A DNA stretch of 64,000 nt from Zonotrichia leucophrys gambelii (Eukaryota; Chordata; Aves; Passeriformes; Passerellidae), in assembly GCF_028769735.1 (NCBI RefSeq), contig NC_088172.1, positions 35,957,897 to 36,021,896 on the forward strand. Direction: 5' to 3'. The translations under genes were made by a program, and so were the position numbers. The notes beneath the pieces are model-generated. The model was not told the DNA's origin, did no database searches, and worked only from the letters and a program-made list of their open reading frames with translations. Positions 49,101 to 61,100 of this stretch are shown here, one piece after another; position 1 is the stretch's first letter, and every line of letters starts with the position of its first letter.

Positions 49101-52100
49101 CAGCTTTTCTTGGACTTTTTCCTGCATTCGTTCTTCCTCCAGTCGTTTCTTTTTCTCTTCCTCTTCCCTTCGGATATTTTCCTGCCATCGGTTCTCCTTC
49201 TCCCTTTTTGCCTTCCTACAAGAAAGGAATGAGAGAGGTAAGAAAACATCCACATAAAAATGAATGAGATTGTGTTCCTACAGCACTCAGCGACACTTGT
49301 CAGCAAAACTGAGTTTATGACACTCATCACTCTGCTCTCAGGGTCATCAGCTCTGCCACAGACCATGGCTTAACATGAGTGCCAGAGTGCTCCACATAAA
49401 AATAACAAATTGATTAAAATTCAGCAGTGCCTTCACAAGTACTTCTGCCCACCTGCATCCTGATGAGCCAGAACTGATCTGATCATTTAACCAAGCTGGA
49501 TTTAAGCTCTCCAGCAAGGCAGTACCCAAATCTCCTGACTGGAAACAACGACTTCCACAGAGATTAATTCCACTCAGGTACATAGATAAAAATAGCCTTT
49601 GCATACTCATCTTGGCAGCTTGGTATTTCTGCCTTCAGCACTTGTAATCTATCCAATGTGCTTATCCCTGCCAGGACCACACTGCAGCAGACAGGATCTG
49701 GAAACCTGACTGTATTCTCTGTAACTATTCAGATATTATCCTGTGCCTCAGCTGTCTAAAGAAGTTAGTATCCAATTCAACACAATATTTTAGCTGTCAA
49801 GACCTTTCTTCTTAAGAGAAAGGACCTAACCCTTTGGGTCATCCTCTTAAAAATGTCTAGATGAGACCTTTTCATCCATTCCCTGTGGGACATCCACTCC
49901 TCTGATGGGCATTTTAGTGTTTCCAAGCACGTGGCAGGATGCAGCAGGAGCTGTGCAGTGATGCTGTTACTCCATCACACAGCTGTGTCCAGCCAAAAAA
50001 TTAACAGGCTATCACCACATATATGGCACATGGCTCTCTTAGACTGTCCCAAGGTTATAAAACTTCATCTCAAGCAGAAAAATGCTGAGATGAGCAAAGC
50101 CCACACTGCAAGGTCACTAGCTCTGCTTCTTCAGTCAAATCAAATATAAATCATTGAAAATCTCAAATTCAAACCCACTAACATGAGTAGTACTCCACAT
50201 AAAATGCTTCCTCTAAGGCAACACAGGATGTATTTTTACATTAAAAACATAGATCTTATCTTGAAAGCCACAACAGCATTTGTTCTAAGCACTGCAGCAC
50301 TGACACCCTCAGCCATGATCACCTTGCAGCCTCATCTTCCAGTCGCTTCTTCTGTGCCAGCTCAGCTCTTCTTTTTTGTACCTCTCTTATTTTGTCCTGT
50401 TTGATCCTGTGGAGCTGCTCCAAGGCTAATTGCTGTGTGCTGTAACTTTCCCTCAGGTCCTAGGGAGGGAACAGTGGAATACATAAAAGGGAATAAAGCC
50501 AATCTTTGAGAAAAGCATCCAGGCATTTAATGCTTTTTCAACCAAGTTTTAATACAAATGGCCAAAATAGTATTAAGTTATTAATAGTCCTTGGAGGTCA
50601 CTGCAAAGAAAGTCAAATCATTTGAAGTATAAAAGGAGATGGCAGTTTGCAAAGTCAGTGATGTAATTTGGGCTTTCAAAGAGCCCTTCCAGTCCTACAC
50701 CAGCTGGAAATGCCAAATACAACAGAGGAGAGGGGAAGATACAGAACTGAGTGATCAAACACAACATTTTTGAAGGCAGTGAACTGTATTTTAAGTAACT
50801 ACAAGGAGGCAGATTTCAGCTGAAATCCAACACTGCACCATAACCTGAGAAAGCATCCTGCAGTAGGGTGCTCACCCTTGATGCTTCCTGAGTGATCAGT
50901 CCCATGTTTAAACCAGAAAAACTTCAGAAATATACCCAGCAGTCTTACCACTGTGGGAAACCACAGCTTAAAGACACTAACTCTGACTGGACTTTTCCTG
51001 TACTTGTAACCTTCTCAGTTTCAGTCTTTTTCTTTCTGAACACATCCTTCAATTCCTATCCCACCTCCCTCTGATAACAATCTTTTTTTCCAAACAAAAA
51101 ATCAGAATGTATCTTTTTGATAAATAAATTTACAGACTGAAAAAGATCAACAATAATAGAATTACTTTCGCCTGTACTTCACCTTGTTGCTAAAACACCT
51201 CTAAGATTTAACACCAAAATCAGCTAAATCACCACTCCAGTCTTTTCTTTTTTCTTAGGAAAATCCTGCTGATATACATTCAGCAATGCAATAGGGAAAT
51301 CCTGAGTTTTTGTATCTGATCTCATAAATACAAATAAAGCAATTAAGAATGAAGCATTCCCACTACAATATGCACTTCTACCAAGAATCATGTTGCCTAA
51401 GACATATGGTGCAATTTAGATTGCTGTGTCATTGGAAGTCTCTGTAGCAACAAACTAAATTAAGCAATTGACTACAATTTTTTCTCAAATATATTCAGCT
51501 GGGAACACTTTTCTTTCTTACTTTGCCCAGAATTTCAGGAACACTCTGGAAGCGAACTTACATTAGAAAAATTCTCTGCCTTTAAGGAGAGAAAAACCCT
51601 CATGCAAAGCAAAATGAAAAGCTCAGTTAGGTAATTCTGTTGGGTTTTTTTCTTCATACATTATTCTGACCTCAGTATTTCTGTAAAGTATTTCTGACCT
51701 CAGCAGACAAAAGCAGCATTGAAAGACAGCAAGTAGGTTTTAGTGCTGGGTTAATCTGAGGTTTGACAGCACTGTGTTTGCCAGACCATATTCTGCACCC
51801 TGGACAAGAACTCAAATACCTGACTCACAGCTTAGGATGGATGGCTACAGGTACAGAGCAAGAGATGGAAAAGTGAGAGAAGACACTGTTTCCATCTGAA
51901 CCTGCTTTTTTGGTTCATGTTAACTAACAAGAAAAATGTTTGGGTGAAACAACTTAGAGATCAGATCATTAAAAAACGAAAAAATTAAAAGTCAGGATTT
52001 TGCTTTCAGAATTCTGCAGTTTGGATTTCTAAGCAGGTAAGGATATTAAGTCTTAAAGATGATATAAAAGCTAGCAGAAAGAAAAGCAGCCTACTGGTTT

Positions 52101-55100
52101 TCTTTTGGGAAAACGTATTTAATAGAAGTTGTACATCCAAACAGAAAGGGTAAGCAGAGAGAAATTGCGAAATAATTAAAAAAACAAAAAAGCCAAAGAT
52201 TAGAAAATAACCTTAAGTAAGAGGAAGAGGTTATTGAGACAGCTTAGCAGAGACAAAAGGCACTGAAGAACAGAATCATCCATATTCTCACACTGTAAGA
52301 TAAGGTAGATAAAAAGCCAATTAATCTTTGCACTGTATTTTGAAAAACATATTTTAGGGAAGACTGAACTGTGGATGCAGCCACTGAACACAGCAAGCCA
52401 TGCAACAAACAAGTAACTGAAAATGCCCATTGCATGAAGCCACTTTTAAAAAGAAAATGAATTCCTTACACATTTACATTTTGTGGCCTTTTTTTTTACT
52501 GGAGAGTGCAGAGCCCTTGTGCTGGCCCAGCATCAATCTATTACTCAAGGAAAAAGTTCCCACCAGTGCCACTTGGAGCAAGCTGGCAAATAAAGTTAAA
52601 TGGATGAGTGCTACCCTGTGAGAGCTGCCTGAGCTTTTAGGCAGGCCAAAGAGTTGCCTCAGAAACAAAAATTCAGAGCCAGTGGTCAACAACTCTTGGC
52701 TTACAACAAATTAACAAATATTAACAAATAAGTGGCCTACGGTTACTTTCAGGCTCATACCCAAATCTGCCACCAGCCCTTGCAGAGTGTGCTGTGAAAC
52801 CACACAGGTCTATCAACAAAAGTCAAGTGTTCAGTACACAATTCAAAAATAGCAGCAAATATGACCTCATACTGCAAGAACAGAATGTGCAAGGGCCTGA
52901 GAAACTTTAATTCTAAATCAAAATGAGTTCTAGAAGGCAAAAGGTGAGAGGGAGCAATAGCTGAGTCATGCAAAGCAATAGTTAGCAACAGACTCATATT
53001 TTAGTACATTAGCAATACATTTGCATTTGTATTGTGTTATTTACTCCAAGATTTTGGTAATTCTTATTTGACACTGAAGTTGCTGGAAGCCTGGTGAAAG
53101 TGGCACCAATCTTTATGAGTGGATGAAGAAATAAAATACAGTGCTCACAAGTGTAAGGTATTTGGATAATGCAAGTACCTTAAGCTGACTGTTAAACTCA
53201 TCCATTTCAGCAAGTTTAGAAGCTGTTTCCTTCTCAAGGGCATCTAGTTGTTCCTTAAGTCTTTGGCATAATTCTTCCTTTTCTTGGGACTTCTTGTGCA
53301 CTGAATCAACTCCTGTACCTGCATAAGGAATGACATGCAATTTTACATATGTTTCTGGGGTTTTTTTACAATTTTGTCCCGAGTTTCTAATAATTGTTTG
53401 TTATTTTCCTATTGTATACACAATCCAAACCTCCTTCCTCACAAAAATTCCTTGATTTACCTTTCTATTCATATACAGCACAAGGCACTGAGACACAACT
53501 AATACACACAGGCATTGCATACAATACATACAGCATAACTTGCAAGTTGTTGGTTTTTTTTCTATCAGAACATTTCATACCAAGTTTCTCTAGACAGGAA
53601 CTTCCAGTGTAATTTGAAACAAAGACCAAACTTTACATAAATTAACTCCTCTGAGTTTAGACTACCAAAAAAAGGACAAATTGTGATAGTATTTGTGAGC
53701 TACACAGCCTGTGTAAATAAAGTTTTAAGCAAAACCTGTGCTTTCTTGCCAAAATGTGTTTGTTTGTCCCTTATGTGGAACATGAAGGAGATAATGGAAT
53801 GCAGATGAGACAATGGCACTACACTGGGAAGATGTAGAAGTGAAGCTGCTATTAACACCTCTGTACCCTTCAGCCTTGATTACAAAGGATGAGAACTCAG
53901 CAAGGCAATCAAGAACAGAACTCATGGGCAAGCACTTACTCTGAGTGTTTTCAAGTTGAGCATTTTTTATCCTTTCATTTAACAACTGCTTTTCAGGAAC
54001 CAAATAGATTAGTTTATTCTGATAATCCTGTAGATGTTAAAGAGAACATAACAAAATTTTAATATTGTTTATGAATCATTAAGTAAAACTGAGAGACTTT
54101 TCACACATAGCTTCAACTCATGTTAATGAAACGGGGATGCAAGTTATTATTACTGGATAAAGAAAAAAATTATTTCTATACTCTTAATAGAAATAATATT
54201 ACAATTGAAAGATTTTGACCCCAAACCATTAACACAGATGGAAAACAAACATTTAACAAACATTCTAGAAGTGCAAATATTATCACAAGAACATTTAAGG
54301 TGACTGCTCCAAGCCTAACATAAAACAGTAACAATATGAAAAGAAGTTTCCCTGATGAGCAGAAACATCACATAAAAATATGGCAGAGGATAATTTAGGG
54401 TAGTCAAGTGATTAGAAATAATTAATGTCTTGTTACTCAAATAGAGAAAAAAAAAAGATAAAAGAGCAGCAAGGTAATTCATCCTAAACACTAACTTGGT
54501 CTGAACACAGGACAACATTCCTCAAAAAAATCTGAGTCTGGAGCCATAGAAGAATTCAAAATTAAAGAGAAGTCTCTATTATCAGTCCACAAAAGAATAG
54601 CTGAGGTTTTCACAACTGTTACTGAACCCTCAGCTCATTTTAATACGTATAATCATTTGTTTAACACCACAGACAAAACTAAAAGCCTCTGCAATGCTGA
54701 CAGTCTTGCCTATTTCCTCCCTCCACTGCAATCCAACTGACTACATATTCCTCCCTACGGAGATGCATTTTCAACAGCATTAGGGAAACACAGAATATGG
54801 AAAAAGAAAACCATGAGTTTAACAAAGTTACACACCTCCAGCTGTTGCTGTAGTTGCTTGACTTCCATGATCCCTTGGTCATATTTCCTATCCAAAGCCT
54901 CCAGCTCAGTTTTTCGCATTTGCTTTTTGCTACGAATATCCTGCAACCTGCCTGAGATCTGCTGATGTTTGTCAGTCTGGAAAGAAAGCAGCAACAGATT
55001 ACACCACAAATGGCAAAAATCCCTTTGCTAGGCCTGTGAGCAGGTTAGCTCACCACCAGTTCTCTAAAGCAACCCAAAATACCTGTTTTGGATTCATTAT

Positions 55101-58100
55101 CCAAAACAGAATGGAAGTCCTAGTGGGCCATTAAGGCAGGTATAATATTTGTATACTTTAAAATACTGTATTTCAGCGTATGTGGTGAAATTCCTGTCTT
55201 ACCAGGGCTTCTAATTCAAGATTAAGGCTCTTCTTTTTTGAGGTCAACTTGACAATTTCTTCTTGCTCCCTGTTGCGCTGATTGAGAAGCTCTTGCCGAC
55301 GGATCCTCTCCCATTCCAGTCGTCGCTGGCGCTCGAGCTCCTGCTTTGCTGCCTGAGGAAAAGTTGCATTACCTTAAATTACAGTGGAGATGCAGAACTC
55401 ACAGAGCATGATTTAATATAATGTGCTCTAGTTCGAAACAGCACAACAGCAACACATAATGTCTTCTCTAAAGTGCTCTTATACACTTCAGCATCAAAGA
55501 ATGCAGGAAGTGATCCTACAAGATTCTTTGTGCCACACTCCTGACTCTGGATGAAAAAAAGCTTCATAATTCAGAAAGCCTTTGCAGCTTGGAATACTGC
55601 CCATAAAACAGCACATTGACAGATACTTAAAGGAGGTTACAAGCAGTATTTCACAGAACTACATAAAATATGGAAGTGTGATGCATGCACTGAGACACCA
55701 AGTAGAAGCAAATTTGTCTCAAGCTCGGCTGTCAAAATGTTATCAATTATGAATTCAGTAGAGTCTTGTTTGGAATACAAATTTTTGCAAAAATGCAAGA
55801 AATATGCCCAAGAAAATCTCATCTCTCCTATGAAGTATCTGAAAATCTTTAACCTATACCGATATTTATAACAAATGGTGTTCTCTCTCCAAGACAACCT
55901 GGCATCAGCCAGGCCAGGAGACAGAGCCAAAGGCAGCACTCAAACCCTGGATGCTGTATGCACACACACACTCCTTGGAGCATTAAAGAACAATGTGAAG
56001 AAAACAACCTCCCGCCTTTCTATTTCTTTCCTCCTCTCTTCTTCCCTTTGTCTCTCCAGCTCTCGTTGTCTCTCCAGCTGCCTCTCCATTTCCAGCTGCC
56101 TCTTCCGCTCCTGCTCCTGGCGTTCCCTCTCTCTTCGCTCCTGCTCTTCCCGTTCCTTCTGAGCCTTCCTTTCAGCCTCTCTCTGCTGCTGCTCCAGCAG
56201 GACCTGTCGGCGTTTCTCCAGCTCCATATTTCCCCTCTCATAGTTGGCTTTCCTTTTGTCCTCAAATGTCACTAAAAGAAGGAAAGGTTGTTATTTCTGC
56301 CCTGTGCAAAACACTGCTCTCAAACAAGGACCTCAGTTATGCCACTAAAGATAGAAACTTCTTGGCAAGCTCAGGTTGTTCAGTCATGGATGATGTAACC
56401 ATCTTCCATTTGTTAAAGTATTATTTTTATTTTTCTCTTCAAAAATATCTCTAAATTTTCCTAAGTATATTCCAACTGGGGAAAAAAAATAAAAGACGAA
56501 AAAGTTCCAGTTTAAAAATGACCATGAAAATGACTTGAATGTAACAGGAAAGCCTTTCACTCTAAAGAATGAAAGATGAAAGAATGCTAGAGGAAAACAT
56601 AAAAGAAAAGATTTTATAAGCTGGGAGAAAACTCTCTGCTGTTGGAATGGTTTTCCAATGTGCAGGAAACATTAACACATGGATAAAGAGCTTAGTTTTT
56701 AAGGGTGCTCCCTGTTGGAGTTCCTGGAGCTAAAACTATGAGTAACTAAAACAGGATCAAGCTCAATTACTGCACACAAGGATAAAAAGAGACACAAAGG
56801 AATGGTTTAGGCCCCAGCAACCGCCCTTCCAAAATGAGAGGCAAGTTCTGTCTGGCAGTGTCCCTGTAACATTGTCAGTAACAGAATTTATGTTGTGTCC
56901 AAACTGCTTCCAGTTTGCAGAGAACTGAACTACACTGGACCCCCCTGCTTTCAGAATGGCCAGTAATGCCAGGAACTTTCAAATGAAAAAACAATTTGCA
57001 GTAGCACAGCAATGTCTGGCCATGAAGGGTTTATGTTCCAGAATACATTATTAATCAGCACACTTTTCCTCTCCTACAGCTAAAAATAGCCCCTTGTCAC
57101 TGCCTTCTCAATTCTATTGGATAAAACAGGCTGGCTACATCCACTTAATAACCTTCCTACCATCCCAGCTAAAAGGGATCCAGCTCCTGAAATGAAGCTC
57201 TCCATGGATTGGATTCTTCCTTCCACTTCCTAAAGGTTTCAGTGCCCTTCAAAACCAGCCCCATACATTAAGAACATGAACTCTGTTTTTTACCTGGCTG
57301 TTTTTTCTGTGGCTCCTCCTCTTGCACAGGTTGGTAAGATGGCAGAGTTCCATTTATATTTTCAGTATATTTTCCACTCCTGGAGGGGAACACAACCCCA
57401 CCCCACCATTGTTAGAGAAACAGCACAGTTGTGTTAAATACATGACATTTCACTGCCCCCAGTGATTACCTGAAAGAAGGTGGCACCAGCTCAAGGGGCA
57501 GAGTCAGGGGCAGTGGCTGCCCAGCCTTGGCCATGTCTGTGAGGTGCATGGCCAGCACAAACTCATCAGCCTTCAGCTGCCCATCTCCATCTATATCAGC
57601 CAGGGACCTGCAGGGGCGCAGCAGCAGCACCAATTAGAACCGAACACCACAACCACTCACAAATTACAGCTGAAACAAGGCACTGTGCAAAAACAATTTT
57701 TAAAACTGACAATTCCTGTGGAATGTTTTGGGTAAAAATTCTTACAATTAATAACATAAATAATTGATGAAGGGAGATATTATTTGGTTTAATCATGTAC
57801 TGTTATTCAGACCATGGAATCATTGAGTGGTTGGGGTTGGAAGGGACCTTAAAGATCATCCAGTTCCAACCCCCTGCCATGGACAGGGACAACTTCCATC
57901 AGCCCAGGTTGCTCCAAGCTCCATCCAACTTGGCTATGAACACTTCCAGAGATGGGGAACCCACAGCTCCTCTGGGCAGCCTGTTCCAGTGCCTCACCAT
58001 CCTTACAGTACAGAATTTCTTCCTAATATCCAATCTAAACCTGCTCTTTTACAGTTTGAAGCCATTCCCCCTTGTCCTGTCTCTACAGGCCCTTGAAAAT

Positions 58101-61100
58101 AAACTCTCTCCATCTTTCTTTGGCTATTTTCAGGTGAAACTTTCTTTTCAGCTTCACTGAAACGTTCTCTTCTCCAGCCTGAACAAACCCAATCCTCCAA
58201 CATTTCCATAAACACTGAAAGTAAGAAGTATCTCTTGTTTTATTGCATCACAAATAGAAGAGCTGGAAAGTGAATCCAGGACTGTTCTTAACCAGCTCAA
58301 AATGCTAGAAACCACTTTTTCAATTATTTTTTTGAAGCCAAAGAAAACATTACATAAAATTACATCAAACTCTATAAGAGGAAGCCTTGAATAGAATTCT
58401 TTTTTCCCCTTGTGTCTCCTTGACAGTGCAGGGAAGACACGAGCTGGTGCAGAGTAACTTGCAGTGGGCAGGAAAAGGATCACCTACCCCCTCTAAGGAG
58501 CAGGAGATCCTATGAGCCTACAAACTGTTTCCCACAAACTGGGGGGTTGGTGGGGTGTGTGTGTTTGTGTGAAACCAGTGAAATGCAAGAAAACAGAAGC
58601 CTCTCTCAAAGAACTGTCAATAGAGACAGAATTGCTGAAATGTGTCCTTAGACTGCACGAAAACAAAATGCTTAGTAAAAACACAGTTCATTAAAAAAGC
58701 AGTTTAAAAAAAGGTTCTGAAAAAAAGGAAACAACAAAATGAACACCAAAAAAAAGCGCCCATTACACACACACACACCAGTGAAAAACAAAAGCAGGAG
58801 ATGATGAAATTTTGTTATGTTCACACACCAGCACTACTCACACGTAACAGCACCATTATTTCAGTAATTACCACTAAAACGCACCCAGTAGAAATATTGG
58901 TAATTTCTTAGGGCAAAACTGAAACGTGGGCTGTTATTTCTCTCTACAGGGGAACACAGATCTCCTTGCTTTGGCTACTGATACCTTCACAATACACACC
59001 CAGAAAGAAAAGAGCCACTGCACACCTGGTTTATCCCCCAGACTCCAGAGAGGAGCAATGCAACCCCATAGCCCACATTTATCCTCAATGCATGAAACCC
59101 AGCAAGCTGAGCTTTGCTGCTGCCAGACACAAATGACTGTCCTGGGACACAGGAAGAAGAAAGGGAACTCAAGAGGAGATGTAAAGCTGTTGTGAATTCT
59201 GCTGGGCCACTAAATTTCATGTATAACAGCTGAGTTATGTCTGAAGGTGTAGCCCAAACTGCCATCTCTAGCAGAGCAGATCATTCAAGCCTTCGGACAA
59301 CTCTCACCGCTTTCATCAGCACAATAAAGGCAAGTCTTAAAAAACATGTAATATGCAGACATCTTTATGGAAAATGCAGTAAAACTAAAAAGAGTTGAAG
59401 GGCTACTTAATTTTTAATCTTCCTCCATACTTCAAAACTAACAACCTAGATTTCAGAATCCTATTTTTGAAAGGAAGACGCCCTCAGCTCAGCGAGAGCA
59501 TCCCTGGGTCAGAAATTGAAGTTAGCACCTCTTCTATTACACAGTTTAACAAACACACACAAAGAATGAAAAACTGAATTATCTCAAGGTGTCTTTTAGA
59601 AATGTAACTAGTGAACAAACTTAGTCTAACTAGCAGCTCAGTTTCTGTTTATGAGTTTAGATCTGTGCTATCTCTCTCTATCATTTATTTAATAAAGTAT
59701 ATTTCTTCTCTCAACACCATGAAGACATTGCATCAGTAACTAAACTCACCAAATAGTAGCCAGCTGAGTCTGTGAAAGATTTGATTGCAGAAGGGCATTC
59801 CTTGCTTGAAATCCTTAGTGAAAGTGTAAAAGATTTTTATTAAAAAAAACACTTCATTCAAAGGTTCACATGAGGCAAAAAATGGGTCATGAACTGGGGC
59901 ATGTTTATTTTTAATATTAATCTAATCCATTTTCATCAGTTGGTTTTACTTCCAAGCTTAACAACAGGCATTATAACCTGAACACAATAAAGATGTAAGT
60001 ATTCTCCTGTACCTTTTTCCACCCAGAGCACCTAACAGAAAAGCTGACATGAAAAATGGGTATTTATGGCAATCCCCACAGCTGTCACAAAAGCACTGCT
60101 GACTGTTTGTCTAAACCTTGAGCTATCACCTGGAGAGCTTTCCTTGGCAGCAAAGAATCTGATACATTTCTAGGCAGGTGGAGGAAACCTTCAGTCCAAA
60201 ACTGACCGAACAAGATTAAAACATTGAGACCCCTTCCTTAAAGAAATAATTGTCCTGCTCTTTTGCAGGCAAGGGAACTGAGGCAGAGTGCTCATTCAAA
60301 ATGGGAAATCTAATGCAGACACAAAACATACATAGTGACTTTGCAGCTCCTGACTGCTCTCTGAGCACTCTCTACTCACTGCGCTACACTGAGGAGTCCC
60401 ATTTTGTAACAACTTCTGTAAAACTCTCCTCTTGTATTAACTTGGTATGAAGTCTTTTGAAGCCACCATAATGCTGTGGCCCAGCACAGATGTCACTGGA
60501 AATCAACAAGGACTCTCTTAAATTACTTTGGAAAAATTCCAAGAGTGGCTGCAGTTCTGCAGTCTTTCCCAATCTGCTTTCTTTCAAAAGACAAAGCCCA
60601 AGTATCTGAGCATTGACTGATAGAGGAGCACATGGCACAAAAATGAAGGTGAATGTCCCCCAGTGTCACAAGAAAGAGCCTCAGTCCAAGGAGTGGTGTT
60701 TGAAAAATGCCTGCTGACTTTACTGAGCTGAACTCCACAGCCTTGTGGTTCTCAGGCTCCTCCAGTCAGGTCCCACCACTCCAGGCTCCTCCTCTTCCCT
60801 GCCACAGCTGCTGCAGCTTCCCCAGTGTGTTTGGCTCCTCCAGGTCTAACACCAAGCCCAAGTCAATGAACTGAAGGTTATTTCCATTCCTTGGGTGGCT
60901 GAAATTCACTCTCTCTTGCACAGGTCTGAACATCCACATTTCACCTTTTATTTCACATGCAAGCCAAATCCCAGGCTGGGATTCCATCCCTCAGCCTGCG
61001 ATGTTCAGAGGCAGGAAACACTCTGGTTTTCCAGCCCATACCAAAAGTCATACTCACCTGATAAATATCCACTCATGCTTTTATCAAGACTGTTAAATTT

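Noticed and set aside
48858..49267. Three overlapping plus-strand frames of 124-127 codons rich in Ser, Phe and Leu
   Set aside because: They are the complement of the Glu/Lys/Arg-rich ITSN2 coiled-coil exon, which lacks stop codons on the other strand for compositional reasons.
55875..56275. Plus-strand frames of 95-105 codons with Leu/Ser/Pro runs
   Set aside because: These are also antisense shadows of an ITSN2 coiled-coil exon.
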